From assembly GCA_032207245.1 (NCBI GenBank), contig CM063505.1:180176558-180240557 (forward strand): a stretch of 64,000 bases of DNA. Direction: 5' to 3'. Numbering within the stretch: position 1 is the first letter of the stretch; each line of letters starts with the position of its first letter. The position numbers were made by a program, and so were the translations under genes. Under the pieces are notes generated by a model. The model had not been told where the DNA came from. It was given only the letters and a program-made list of their open reading frames with translations, and ran no database searches. Positions 23,801 through 39,000 of this stretch are shown piece by piece. Source of the stretch: Pardosa pseudoannulata. Taxonomy: Eukaryota > Arthropoda > Arachnida > Araneae > Lycosidae.

Positions 23801-26800
23801 GAAGATCTTTTTCCAATTATGTGCAATAACAATTACAGAATTGAAATTCTGCATAATCGTAAAATTAACAAGAAATATGGAAAATATGGGGGAATTAATA
23901 TTATCAAAGTTATAAAAGCATTCCATATCAGATGGCTGGAACACCTTTCTAAATACACCGATGCAACCAAAAACATATGTCCAGCAAAAAAGATAGCCTA
24001 CTCTAAATTTGAGTGAATAAGGCCATAAGGTAAACCATCTACTAAATTAATTGATGATGTTGGAAAAGACCTTAGGCTAATTGGAGTCAACCAACAGAGG
24101 GCTATTGCTCTGAACAGAATAAGGTGGAGGAAACTAGGAGAGACAGCCTTGACCTGCAACAGGCTGTAGTGTTTACGAAGAAATCGAAGAAAGTATAATA
24201 CTTTGACTTTTTTAATTCAGTTATTTAATTAACTGATTTTAAAATGAATTAAGAGTTTTTAAATGGAAAAAAAAATATTTGCTTCTTATTACTTAAATAA
24301 GAAAATAGTGAAAAGTTTTCACCCACTGAATTTAACGCTGGTTGTAGAAATAAAAAACAAAATAATGTTAAACCTAAAGCTAGATTCCTAGTATAATATC
24401 AGCTTAAAAAAGGAGAGCTCTTGCAAAAGAAAAAGATGTATTAGCGAAGAAAACACTTTGTTTGACAGAACAAAAAAATAATTTAACATTTTTCTTTTTA
24501 AAATATTTTATAAGCTTTTTAATTGTATCAACTTCATTATTTGATTTTTCTTGAATTTAAGCTAGTTGATTTTCAAGGTTCTTTGACATTAAATTATTTT
24601 TTCTTTTATTTTAAACTTCTCTGTGTCCGCCTTCAGTTTTCTTCTTCAAATCTTCTAAGAAACATGCTCTGGCATTTTTTGTAGGCCATTATACAGCCTT
24701 TCAGAGCTTCAAATTTTTATATTAACTTTCATACCATTAAATGCATCAAGAATAATTAATTTGGAAATAAACCATTTCTCTCAAGTTTTGCAATAAGTGA
24801 TTTAAATTTACAGAAAAACCACATTTTAGAATGTAGTGTTGATTGTGCCTCTAAGTAAAAATTCCTGAAATTTATATAATTAATAATCCAAAAACCCTCA
24901 ACTAAAAAAAAATTACATATAACAAATAATTGCATGTGACCAATATTAGATTTAATAAATTGTTAGTAAATTTCAAACAATGATTTTAATTAGTTAAATT
25001 AAAGCAGTAACTGCTTTAATTTTAACAATTAAAATGAAAAACTTACCACACTTTTTTTGATGAATCTCACTCTTAGACGTTAAATAAATTAACCTTCTTA
25101 GAATTGGATTTTTAAATTTTTAATATCAAATACATTTTATTTACAATACATCTGTTTGTTTTCTGGTACAATAAGAGCTAGATTAAACTATTTTACCAGA
25201 CACAGAAGTAAAATATTGGAGAAAAAAACAATATTTCTGATAACTTAAAAGTGCATTTCAGAAAGCAAATTTTTAATTTAATGCAGAATTTAATTTATAA
25301 AGTTAATTTTAGTTAGATTTTGTTTTATGCTTCTAAAAAACAAGTTTTAAATAACAAATACCCTGTATAAAACTATTTTTTCTAGATAGGCAATTTAAGA
25401 ATATTTTTACAAAAAAAAATTTTCAGGTGACGATTGATAGGGCATAGGTCATAATGTAATGGCTGTTTGGTGTATGTGATTACAGTCCTAAAACCGAAAA
25501 GTTGATATTTTTGGAATTAACTTCTTTAGAAGTACATTTCTTTTGTATCTGAGCCAATGGGTTCGAATCCCCTTTTGACTTAGAGGTTTGTAAATGGTTT
25601 AGTTTTAGGGCGCTAATGTCTACTTTTATGTTATACAATGACTAAAGATATTAGTTTGTTACTTATTGCCAATTCTGAACAGCTAAAAACAACTATGTCA
25701 GTAGTGGGATTTGAACCCAAGGGATCGTTTTAGCAACTGAGCTAGTGTTTGTTCTATTGTCTATAGCTCTATAGTCTCTATAGCTATTTGATTTGGTTTG
25801 GACTGAGACTGGGACTTAAAGCCCATTCAGAACACTGCAAACATCAATGTTAACAGTGAGATTTGAGCCCATGAACTTTGGTACTGAAGAGCAGAATAAG
25901 TAGAATGAATGCTGGTTTTATTAGCCTTTATCTGGTATTGGGTCAGAGAAAAAACAGACTAAAGTGCCCCCGAACTAAAGCTAAAGCAAAAATTAAAATT
26001 AGCATCATGCTACAATATAATTTTTTTAAACTTTGAATTTTAAATATACTCTTTCTCTCAACTATGTTACTCCTTGCACAGAAATTAGCCAATCCCTATC
26101 CCATATATACACAAAACTTCCCTTTATAATGGTTTATCTCTCCTTTTGACCATTCAAATGAAAGCATAGCATTCTGATGAAACATTCTCGACAATTTCGA
26201 GAATGTTTCATCAGAATGCTATGCTTATGAAAATCAATCAACAGCTGTTCCAAGGTCAAATTTGTCCATAGTTCAGTGAATCACATCTTTCCTTGTGCCT
26301 CCCATGATGAGCAGAAATACTAACAGTAGTAGAATACTCGTTTTCTGCAGTAGAAACATGAAACAAGCGATGACGAAAATTTGATGAGAATTATTTTATT
26401 TTTTTGCTTCTGTGAATTCAAGCTATCATGGTGAAAAATTTCAACCTAGATGGATGCGTGAAAATACCCAGTATTCCTGGGTACCCCTAAAGCACAATCA
26501 ACCCTAATATTGGCATTTCCATATGCCAGTTTTAAAACCATTTTTGAACTTTATCACAAGAACAACAGTTTTCAAAGTTATTCAAAATATATCTCCAAAA
26601 GTGGTCAGTTCATTGCTTGTAGCTAGAATAATCCTTAAAACTGTCCATCACATTTGATGGCTATAGACTTATTGAACTCTCTATCAGTCTTATTGGCAGT
26701 TGCACCATGAATCCAGCAATTGTCTTCAAAATAGTAAGCAACCTCTCAACTTATTGTTTTCTCTGGTTTTCATTTCTAGAGACTTTATAACAAAAGTATG

Positions 26801-29346
26801 ATACTGCCATTGTTGAATGAATAAAGTAGTCACTGAAAATAAATAGGTCATTCTAAAAATTTCAAAATGACTCGATTATTCAGAATTGAATTGCAAAATC
26901 TAGGAATCTCACAAGAATTCCCTGGCATTTCTTCTCTTTTCCAAACTTAATATTTCCAGGTCTGTGGCCAGCCTGCAACAGCTGTGCATCTTTGATTTAT
27001 TGAATGACCATTAAAATACTTATATATTGTATATTTATTTTATAGTTGTTTGAAATATTTTTCAGCTCCTCACTCCTAATGCAAAAGGTATTAAGAAATC
27101 TTAATATATTATCAGCCTTTATGATGAATCATCATAACAGGACAGAGTTTTTTTCTTATAAAATATTACAATCAATTTTATTCTTTTTATCTCCAGGTTG
27201 CAGTATGTTATTACATTGTTTTAAGAAGATAGCATTTCAAAATGCACTGATCATTTTGAAAATGGAGTATTTAGCCAATATAAAAGAGCAATTTTTTAGT
27301 CATCAGGCTTGCAACTGCTGAGGTACTTTCAAAAAGGTGAGAAAAGTGACAAATAATACAGAATAAGTGACTAAAAAGTTACTAAACAATGAAAAAAAAG
27401 CGATTTTTTCTACTTGATTACAGATGCTATTATTAAGATTTTTCTATTTATTTTAACTCTAAATCAAATGATTCATGCAAGACATGATTTTAGCGTCAAA
27501 TACAAAAAAGGTTAAAAATTTTGTTTAACACAACTCAACATTGCTTTTTATTCAAGAAAATCTGTATATTAGGTTTGAATACGTACAATACATTAATTTT
27601 ATAATGACAATTTTTTGCATGTATTAATGATGTTTTTGAAATATGTACATAGCTAGATTAGAGTATCTAAATAAAAATTGTAAAGAAAAAGAGAAATGTG
27701 TGCTTTGACGTAAATTACTTTAATGTATTAAATGTACATTTCAGTACAAATGTAGATTTCAGGAACGTCTTTTTAAAATCCCTAAATTATGGAAACCACA
27801 TGGCTAATTACATTTTAATAAGAAAAATCAAGATTATATTTGGATTTGGTTTGGAGCGCTACAGTCTACTGTTTTGCATACGAGGGCTAATGAGACCAGG
27901 ACCTACCACTTAAAGCCGATTCCGAACGGCTACGAACATCCATGTCATAGTGGGATTCGAACCCAAACTCCGGTTACGATGATCAGCGCCCTAACCAATC
28001 GGCCAGCGTTCGGCAAAATCAAGATTAGAGCATCATATTTTTGGTCTTTTATTAAAATATTTTGTTATTAATTCAGATTTTCTTTTTCCAACAACAGACT
28101 TTTTCTGTGATACACCATGAAAAAAGTGACTAAAAGTGACTGTTTACTTAAAAAAGTGATCAATTGTAAAAAAAATGACTAAAGGAGAGAAAAGTGACAG
28201 AATTGCAAGCCTGAGTCATCTATGCTCCTTTGAAACAATATTAATATAAATGCAACTCAAATATAACTATAAATGATATAAAAAAATATTTACCTTGAAT
28301 GTTGAGAGGAGAACCATAGCATCAGTTTTATTTATAGATCTAATTGTAGTCAGACAATCAACCAACTGTTCAGAAATGAAAATAAATAAATATGCTTTAA
28401 ACTCATTTCTATTATGTTACAAGGGCAGGAATAGAAATAATAAAGCAATTATAAAATACAGAAACCTTAAAAAAAGGTAATTTGCAGATATTTTATATAC
28501 ATACAAAAACATTTAAGAGTAAGCTAATAATGTTTTTCCATAATAAAAATAAATAATGAGTCATTTAAAAAACTTTTCATGGTACAATAGCCCTATTTGG
28601 TGATATTTATACTTGGTAAACAGAAAAGTACACATTTTTTGTATATTATAATTACATTTAATTATCACAATGCCTTTCATAAAACAAAACTAAAAGCACA
28701 ACGCGGTACACTGTAAGGCTGCAAGATGTGAAAAACTTAGTGTGCCAACTAAAATTCCATCTAAGTTGGTTTGATGCAGTTTTCATCATACCATCTATGA
28801 TGAAATATCTTTTAAATAGGATTTTTTTTCCATTAATTGATTTACACCTTAATTGAAAAAAAAATTGTAAACAATTTCCTTTTCAGACAAATAACTGGTT
28901 GCTAAGTAATGCATTAGCTAACCTATTTTTTTTCATAAGTTAAAATACAATGATAAAATTTTTGAATTGTTAGTTATCATCAAGTGGCAATGATAATACA
29001 TATTATACTGTCATGTCACATAAGGATGCTGAGAAGACATTTTAATCTAGACAAAGACTGTCTGGTGGTATTAAAGAATATCTATCCATAAGTTGGTGAA
29101 TCTATAACAAACTGTGTAGATTTACAGAAAACAAACACTCTTTAATATACAAAGATTACAGATACTGCAATTTTAAATTTAAAACATATTTTATGTAGAT
29201 AAAATATAGCTTGTATTACTAAGATATAGTAAAGCTTTCTGATAGTAAAAGAATTTTTAAATCTGCCCCATAGTTTCAGAGATTAACTCCAACAAACAAA
29301 CAAATATTTTTTTATTGTATTATAAATATAGATATAAGTACACACA

Positions 29347-29396
<50 letters not shown>

Positions 29397-32300
29397 AATA
29401 CACACAAAATTTGAGTTTAGAGGAAAACAAAAGTTTTTAAATAAATTAATATATTTGGCAAAATTTAATCAATTTTTTTAAAATCTTATAAAAATAATTT
29501 TAATAAGTAATATTTCCTAAGTATATATTCCATGGTGATAAGATCTTTCCTTACCTGTGAATAATTGTCATCATCTTGTTTTTCTTTTATCAAATCTGCA
29601 GATTTATTTTCATACATCTTGTAAGTTTCCAAATAATTACCAGCTTCTTCAGCACTAACAATAAAAATAATGAAAAAATTACAAAATACAACAATAATTA
29701 GTTATAAGTGCCAATAGTAATTTTTGTAAGTACTTCCAATTTAATTTGTTTAAAATTTTTTCAGTGCATTGGAAATAATTTTGAATGCTGATTACCAAAA
29801 AAGAAACAAATGCTTCTATATAAAATATAAAATAATTCTAGAACTTAAATTTGTTAGAACCAAGTAATTGTGAACAAATACAAAATACAATGCAAAATGT
29901 TTACTACAAACTACAATAACAGTTTTTAAAAGTACAGTAACAATTTTTAAATATGCAATCATTAAGAAAAAAAAAATCAAATTTATAATTGCAATGCCCT
30001 AAAATAAAATTTTATAAATTAAAAAATATGTATGAAATGAAAATTTACTTTAATATAAATTATATAAACACATTACAATACTGATTATACAAATTTGATT
30101 ATATCATTTTTAGCACCTGCATTAAGAAAATTATTGTAATGCAAATGTGTAATGAAACTGAGCATTACGTGACCAAGAATGCATGCAAATAATATTTCCA
30201 AATCATTAAATTTGGCTTCCTATCGATGAAATAAATGTAATGAAAAATAATTTAAAAAATACATATTTAAATGGATGCCTGTTTATTTTTAAAGATCATT
30301 TTGTTTAAAATGACATTCTTAAAATTCATCCTTCTTTTCCGTGTGAAGTACAGAAAAAGAAAGATCTGGAGGATGCAAGAGGGCTTGTACCTAGCCAAGG
30401 TGTGCAGCAGTTAAAGTAATAATAATTATTAGATTTCTAGAAAAAGACAAGATGGGAAATATAATCTTAACCCCCCCTTAATGCACAGTTGTTATGAAAA
30501 AGGAAGGGAAAAAAAATAATTTTTTGAAATGTAAAAAACAAAATTTAGATCATTATCTTGCTAAAAAAATTACAAAAATACAAAAAAAAAAACCAAAATT
30601 TTTATCGCAATTTTGGATTTTGATAACACTGCATGCTATCAAAATAAAATAATAAAGTGACACCTTGAGTCAAGGATGTCTTTACAGCCAGAGCTTAGTA
30701 ATAATATAGTTAACAATTATATTTTATTTTACATTATATTTTAGCAAAATATGTATTGAAAAATGAGGGAATCAGAATCTGAATATGCTGTCAGAAAGCA
30801 GCTCACAAGGAAGAGAAAAGTCGTAAGTGATAAATAGAAAAAAAAAAGATATTTTAGACTCGAATAAGTGTTATAAGCTTACAATCCCAGGTAAATGATA
30901 AATATCAATAAAACGATTGTTATATTTTGCTTTCACATTGTTATTTTCAATTCTCGATTGCATTCGAGTGTGAAAAATTATAGCAACATAAAGTACAATG
31001 CAGCTTGAATTATCTCAAGTGTGCACAATTTGGCCAGTTTAGCATGCTCGAGTTAACTCGAGCATGCACGTTAAGGGGTAGAATTAGAATTAGGGTGGGG
31101 TAGCCCATAAGGGCACCAGCACTGCAACCTAAGGCCTATTATACTGAAAACGTTAAGGGGTTAACATTCTAAAGGGTTAATTACTTACCTCCAACACACC
31201 ATTAGAGTGCAGTCTGCCAATATAGATATTACAGACAAGTCCTTTAAGGGAGGGTTAGGTTCAGCCTTAGAGGAGAAAAAAAAGTAATAACATGGTCATC
31301 AATTATAAGATAAAAATAAGAACATATCATAAAAATAAAAGTAAAGTATTATACATAACATGAAAGGGAAATTTAATAAAAGTTAATACAAATATCAGAA
31401 TAAATCATTACATATTTACAAATAAATGTCACATTTACTTGTGAATGTATGCATTTTATCTGGGAAAATTGTAGAGAAATAACAGAATATACAAAAATAA
31501 TTTGAAAAGGACAATTTGCTAGTCTGATATTGTTTCAAAGTATTTGAAAAAGGCTTATTTTCTATATTTCCCTCCATACAAATCCCATATGAAGTAAAGA
31601 CAAAAAATGATACACATTAATACTGGAATTAGAATTTAAGGAATTAATGATATAAAATAATATCATAAGAGTTTAAATGACAAAAAAAAATACTAAGAGG
31701 GACAATACACTCAGAAAAGAAACAGTAAAAGCAATAATCCAGCAAAAACAAACACGAATGTAAGCACTTTAACTACTGAGAAATAAACAAGACTTTTTTC
31801 ACTAAAATTAGTGTTCTATTATTTACTAAAACTAAATTAACAATAAATGCAACATAGAATGTTATTTTTTGACATAAATTTTACTGTAAATTCTTATCAA
31901 TATGCAGAACTTAGCATATAATAACAAGATAAAAAGCCGAATACTATTCATTTTATAGAACATTCAAATATTTAATATCACATATGTGATGTCTCAGCAA
32001 TAAATCCTGTTGATGACGGTTACCTTTAATGTGTAATATATTTAATGTGAATCTGCCAATCAAATACAAAATACAACATGTCAAAAGTACAAAACAACAA
32101 AACACGTACTTTGATAAACACCTTAGATTTTTGGAAGATTTGGAAAAAAAAAAAAAAAAAAAATCAGGATATTAAGACAGCTAAGAATTATTGACTAAAT
32201 ATATTGAATTTTACAAAATATGTATTTTACAAAATTCTTAATATAAAGGAGCTCACAAAGTAATTGCAGAAGATTCTTTTCCATTTCCGACATGACATAT

Positions 32301-32976
32301 ACTGTCTGTTAGAAGTTTGAGATAATACTCACTAGTTAAGGAGCAAATTTTCTCTTTATATTTTATACAAGTTTTTAAAGGAGTAATTTAGAAGTTTAAT
32401 GAAGTGGACATGCAAATTACTTTCCACTTTCTACATTGCAAATCTATAGAGGAACAATATTAACTTTTGAATTTTTGTTTTAAAATAGTAATATTAGATA
32501 TACCTACTACATCAACTTGAGCAAGTAGTACACGAAGTGCATATGATTTTCCAAGAGCTTTAAGCCTTTCATGTATATAATTAGGAAACAAGTTGTGATA
32601 TCTCAGACTAGAAGAAAAAAAATATTTTTAATTTTAAAAAGAAAAAAAACAAAAAACAGACAAGCTCAGATCTACTTTTAAAAAACATGATTTTTCAACT
32701 CTAAATAAATAAATTATCAAACACGCAAACTTTAACAGTTAATAGCATTACTAGCCTTCACTAACATAAGCTACATTTTTTGCAGCTACTCTTGTATATA
32801 AACAATAAAAGAAGCTGAGAGTGTACCAACTATTGATTAAACATTCATCAAATAGTCATACAAATAAGTTTAATCAAATAAGAACCATACATTTCTGAGT
32901 AGAAGGCTATTTGCATACAAACCAAGAGTCTGCTTTTTCTTCAAAAAATTATCCAAAATTAAAAATTTGTATTAAA

Positions 32977-33031
<55 letters not shown>

Positions 33032-36000
33032 CAAGCAACATTTGAATAAATCACCAACAATCAAAACACGATGCTAAGCAGGTAAAACAGATTAAGTATT
33101 TTTCTATCAAATTACTGCAAAGTAAAACAGTAGACATAAAGTACACATAAACAATAATGTTCTTACTTTACACACAAGATGCCAATAACAATAGTTTTAA
33201 TTCTGCTAACCCTATCTGAAACTATCACATTTTTTTTCTAATTTATTTGTTGTATAGCATACAAACTGTGCTAACTTTTTGTCCAAGTTTTTTAATTTAT
33301 TACATTGCAAATTTCCAACCACAGGTAATCACTGTGCTTGCATGAAATTGTATTTTATGAACAATTTGAAAACTCAAATTCTAACATGGACTTTAAAAGA
33401 ATTTGTGTAATGTTTTGGTGTTGACAAAAAAGTTAAAAAATATATAAAAAAAATATTTTCATGTTTCAAATAACTCATTTAATATTAAAATGAATTTTTT
33501 TTTTATAAATTTAAAACATGGTTAGGCGTTTGACATGACAATGATAAAAATCACATTTTCCGATTATCCTGTCATTTTACCCATATAATCTGTTGAAAAC
33601 CTAACTTTTCCCCAGTAGTGTATAAAAGAATTAATTTCCAGTCTGAAATTTTTATTTTTATTAGTAAAAGCATCAGTGGTTTTAATTACTAAAATTCAAA
33701 TTTAAGATAGAGGAAAAATTATGTCCTAAATGGAGAAACCTCTAATTGAAAGAATAAAAGGAAACATTTGGCAAGATTTTGACTAGTCTAAATTCTCATC
33801 ATAAGTATTAATATTGAATATAAATAAAAAAAAATTATTCCAATTATTTACGAACAAATATCGGATAAGTATTACTGACTAATGATACTTAGTCCTCATG
33901 TTATAACAGATATGCATTAAGTGGTTTATAGAAATAAACTTTTGATATTACAAATTTAATTTAAACTTACTTTAGAGTTGAAAAGTAATGTTACTTGATA
34001 GCATGTCTCAATGAAGTTTAATTAATATTTTTAAGTGTCATAATATGCTATTATATGAATAAAATTTTATGTAAATATGTGGTGATTATGCAATAAAAAC
34101 TAAAGTTGTTGCCATGTTTTCATTTGCCGAAGATTGACGTCATATTCATCATTTCTAATTAAGGCCATTGACGTAATGTTCAGTCTTTGTAAAAAGTGTC
34201 TTGCATATATTATAAATATTGTAATGTATTTTCACATATTATTGTAACATGAATTCATTGATTTGTATTGATATGTTATGAGTAAAGTTTTATAATTATC
34301 GTATTTTTATTTGTGGAACACAGCATCTTTTTAAATATGCAAATATCTGTAATGTATATATATGTTGTCTGCCTACATAAGAGTCAGTGTGACAGTAGCA
34401 GATAGTTCGGTTGCATCAAAGGTGCTGATGTTGCCACAAATAAAAATATGATAATTATAAAACTTTACTCATAACAAATATTAATAAAGATCAATGAATT
34501 CATGTTACAATAATCTGTGAAAATACATTACAATATTTATAATATATACAAGACACTATTTACAAAGACTGAACATTACATCAACGGCCTTAATCAGAAA
34601 TGATGTGTATGGCATCAATCTTCAGCGAATCAAAACGTGGGAAGGACTTTAGTTTTTATTAAGTAAACAAAACAAATATTTAAAAAAGCAAAATTTTTAT
34701 TTGCATTTCTCAATATGTTACATTATTAAAAAATTTAAATATAATTTTTTATCCTTACTTGCATGATTTTATATAAGGAACCTTTCCCCAAGTTTAATAT
34801 TTTTTAAATTTTAAAACAATATTTAAGAAAATGAAAATTTTTTTTATCATATACTGTCTACTCTTTGTCTTCTGAAAGGAATTTTACTAAAACTTTATGT
34901 TGTAAATAGCTTTAACATGCTTAATTTTTTATATTTTTTATTGTATAATACCCATAAAACCTCCATGTGGATGTGCAAAAAATTTGAGATAAAAAAGATA
35001 AACATTAAAAAAAGATTAAAAAAAAAAACACTTTTAATTGCCTTAAGTAAAAAATGGGGGTTTGATATGACAGTAAATTCCACACTTATAACCGCTAAGA
35101 AACAAGTCAAAAACTTGCCAACCCTTAGTTAAGCAAGCAATATAAATTAAGAAAATAAAAAAAGTTATTTTTTATACAATACTTGGCAATTTATTGCATC
35201 TAACTAATGAAAAAGTATGTGACTAGTGAATAAATACATCTATAAACCTATCTACTATTTTGATTTTAGAAAAAGTTCAAAAATTCTTATCTTATAAATA
35301 GAAATATATGGTGTTTATAACTTATGAAGCCACACCTTTTAAGAATTGTAAGTAATGTAAATTACATACACACTCAATATATTAGTATGTTATATAAATT
35401 TATTCACCTTAAAAAAAGGGCACAAGCTGTTTTTCCCATAATATAATCAGGTTCAATTTCAGAGAACTCCCAAGGAACATTTCTTATGTGTTTTAACAAT
35501 GGATTACCTCTCTAAAAAATAAAATATTTCAAAAGTAAAATTAGTATTATTTCAGGAGGAAAAAATATAGAAGTCTCAATTAATAAAAAGGAATCATTAA
35601 GTTAAAACATATGCATTTAACCACTTTAAATAAAACAAAGTCATAATTGAATATCAGGGGTGTAGCAAAAAATTTTCCATGGTAGGAAGGTTAAGAAAAT
35701 TAAATCTTACATCACATCTAAAAATCCACATCACATCTAAAAATCCACATCATATCTAAAAATTAATAGGGTAATATTTACATAAATAATATTCATACAG
35801 CAATCTTTATAAGATTACTACACCCTCTTTGCTACTCTACTGCTTAATATAAATATACATTTGATTTTCGGTTATGACTATGCATTTGCATGATAATGGC
35901 TAAGCAGATAACACAACCTTCCAGTACTGGAGTCAATTTTGAATCCACTGTTAGTATGGATATACATAGCATGGAATCAATAATAAGCAGTATATCAAAT

Positions 36001-39000
36001 CTAATTAACTTTCACATTGCAAAGAAGTAAATGCATTCAAAAGTATTAAATTAAATGAAAAATATAAATAAAATACTCTTGCCAAAAATATAATGTTCAC
36101 CAAAAATTTAGACACCCATTATCATCAACAATAAAAATTAGAATAGAAAAAATATGACCGAATTTCATTTTCTTCTTATTTTATTAGGTTATCTGTTTAA
36201 ATAAGAACATGAACTTACTATTTATACATAAATTTAAAATTTTATCACCAGTAATTTAATTTTAAAAAATGAGAAAGACCAGTAAATGATTACTTTGGGT
36301 ACTCTCCTATCATCACTTTTTTTGCAAAATTTGCATACAAACGTTTTTGGTTTAGTTTGAAACTTTAAATTTGATTTGACATTTAATCCACAGATCTTAG
36401 CTAATAAATAAAGATCTATTATTGTTACATTGAAAGAAGCTGCAGTTTACTTTACTTAGTATTTGAGGAAAATTGCTAAGGACCCCACATCTTTTGTTCT
36501 TACCTACTATTTAAAAATATGTGAGCTACCAGATAAATCCCTACTCATAATAATATAGAGAATAAAAATAAAGATTTATATTCATCATTTGAAATCTTTT
36601 TTTTTTATATTAAATAAAATTTCACACATAGGGGATTTAAAAGCATATTGATGATATGCTGCTCTGTTCAGCCTATATATAAAAAATAAATAAACGTGGA
36701 CATGACTGTGCATAAATGATAATTTGACAGGGATGAAATTTGGTAAAAGGGTTTTTCATGATGCTCTGCAAAAATTTATTGTCCTTTCTCCAAATTTCAC
36801 ACTAGTTTTTTTTTTACTTAATTTATTTAATGTTAATTTAATCCTAATTTTTTGTTTCTGGGAGCATGCTTTGGTACAATTTCTGTTTGGAGCAGTTTAG
36901 CATTAGGGATACACTGAAACTTATTCCTGCTTTATTTCAAAATGCTTAAGCACTCAGAAAGAAGCATAGTTCCATAAAAGAAGCATAAGATCAGGGACAA
37001 TCCTAGGCAGTAGGTAAGCTAGGCAACTGCTATAGTGGCAAAACTACCTGAATTAGACCACAAACTAAATTAACCCACAGAAATTCATTGAGTAGTAAAA
37101 TAAATAAGTAGTAAAAGGAAATACAAAACTGTTTAAAAAACCATGTCTACTGAATATTGTCTTAAAGGGTTAGCAATGTTAGCCATTAAATATGAAACAG
37201 GTTATAAACTAGTTCTGAGAGAAGTTATTCATGATTTTGCAGAAAATAAACTTTGGAAAAGATTGTTTTAATTTAGATATTGTACTAATTTTTTTATTGT
37301 TTTAAAAACATTTATATTATCTTTGAACATATCTTTGTAAAAACAACTTTTAGTTTATACGTTCACTGACATTAGCTCGTAAAAACTGTAAAATTTTGTT
37401 TTGCAATAGAACAGTTTCCAATAAATCTGTATTATTACTAGTATCTTAATTCAATAATGCCATTTTTCTAATTAACAGGATTCTTGTATGATCCATTTTT
37501 TTTAAGCTGGGGGGAGGGGAAGCATTTTTTAGTTTTGCCTATGGTGGCAAAAGTGGAAGGGCTAGTCCTGGTTGGTTATAAAAATGTATGCTATGAATGG
37601 ACCAAATAAGGAATACTGATTTATAAACAGCTCCGGATACTGTAGAAAAAGTTTTCTGTGTAATGGAATCTTCGGCTAATTGTGTTCGGGATTTTGTATT
37701 TTGAGAGTATAACTATGGTTTATGATAAATAAACCATATTTTTTATATATTTATTTAACCATATTTACATAAAGGATTTTTATTAAAAGTATAAACAATT
37801 TTTTTTTATTAGTAATTCATTTAATTCATTATTTTTTCACTAATGCATCAATATTTCGCCTGCTTACAGACTTTTTCTCTAATGTCAAATTTACAGCCAT
37901 ATGTGATAATTAGACACATGGAATACATGAAATTTAATAAACTATTCAAGCTATCCAATTATGTATAAATTTCATACGCTTACAATTAACATCTTTCTGT
38001 TCTACCAAACATACCTGAATGTACTTTAATGTTGATAAGGTTTTATCCTACAGACAGGGCCCAACTTAGCCTAATTAGGGCCCGGATCAAAAACTTCTTT
38101 GGTCCCCCCTCTGCTTTACTACTTCAGTAATAAAGAATCAAACTAATATTAGAAGTACTTAAAGTATTTAAATATCAATTTAGGGGCCCGTGGCAACTGC
38201 CTTGTATGCCCTTGCCTTAGTCAGGCTCTGCCTACAGATAATATCATTAATCTATAGACTTTAATTTGTAAGGTGTTCACTGAATTTGTTAAAAAGGATC
38301 AGATCTACAGTGTAAAAGTATGGTAATTCTATGAGGAATTACATTATTCATTTTCAAAAGTATATTCATATGTGCAGTACAAACCTGTCTAGGATTCACT
38401 AAAAGAGAACCGGAAATTCTAGCCTTTTCTGACGAACTTGGAAAGAAGAAAAAAAAAGAAAGAGCTAGATAAGTACATTACAATTAACAAACTAAACAAT
38501 TTTTTAAATAACAATAAATAATAATATTTTTGCTACAAAATCTAACAACTGCTAATTAATTCGACTAAATAAATTTCTTCATTTTAGATGGTATGAATCA
38601 GTAAATGATTATAACTGATAAATTAGAACTCTAAATATCTTGAATAATGTAAAAACATTATAATAATGCTATACCGAGTTCACTGATTAGAAGTTTAAAA
38701 ATCAAACATGAAATAGTATATGGATTATTGTCTATATAAAAGTTATAAATAGCTTTTTCTTTTTATTAAATCTTCTTAAACAGAAACTGGATAAATCACT
38801 GTTATTTAAGTAACAGAAACTAATATCTAGATAAATCTATGTAGGAAATAAGATAAATGAATTACCACGATGCTTCGACAGATTTATCATAAAATTTTGA
38901 CTGACGAAGATTAGAAAATTCACTTTCAAATCTGGTTTGTGGCTGTTTTCTGCACTGAGGAACATCAGATAACAGATTAGTATTATTATCACTTTTAGTG

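Noticed and set aside
27046..27321. 91-codon plus ORF in ERCC1 intron 8
   Set aside because: AT-driven Phe/Leu/Ile-rich sequence without motifs; no splice or start support.
31042..31160. piggyBac-type insertion near the 26-bp palindrome
   Set aside because: TTAA is followed by GGGG on both candidate sides, which is the wrong orientation for piggyBac ends, and no empty site is available.
35655..35832. Another possible short TIR element
   Set aside because: GGGTGTAG occurs near both ends in inverted orientation, but the flanking octamers differ, so the match may be chance.
36994..37575. Second possible hAT element
   Set aside because: CAGGGACAATCCTAGG and CAGGACTAGCCCTTCC look like hAT ends, but no 8-bp target duplication could be matched.
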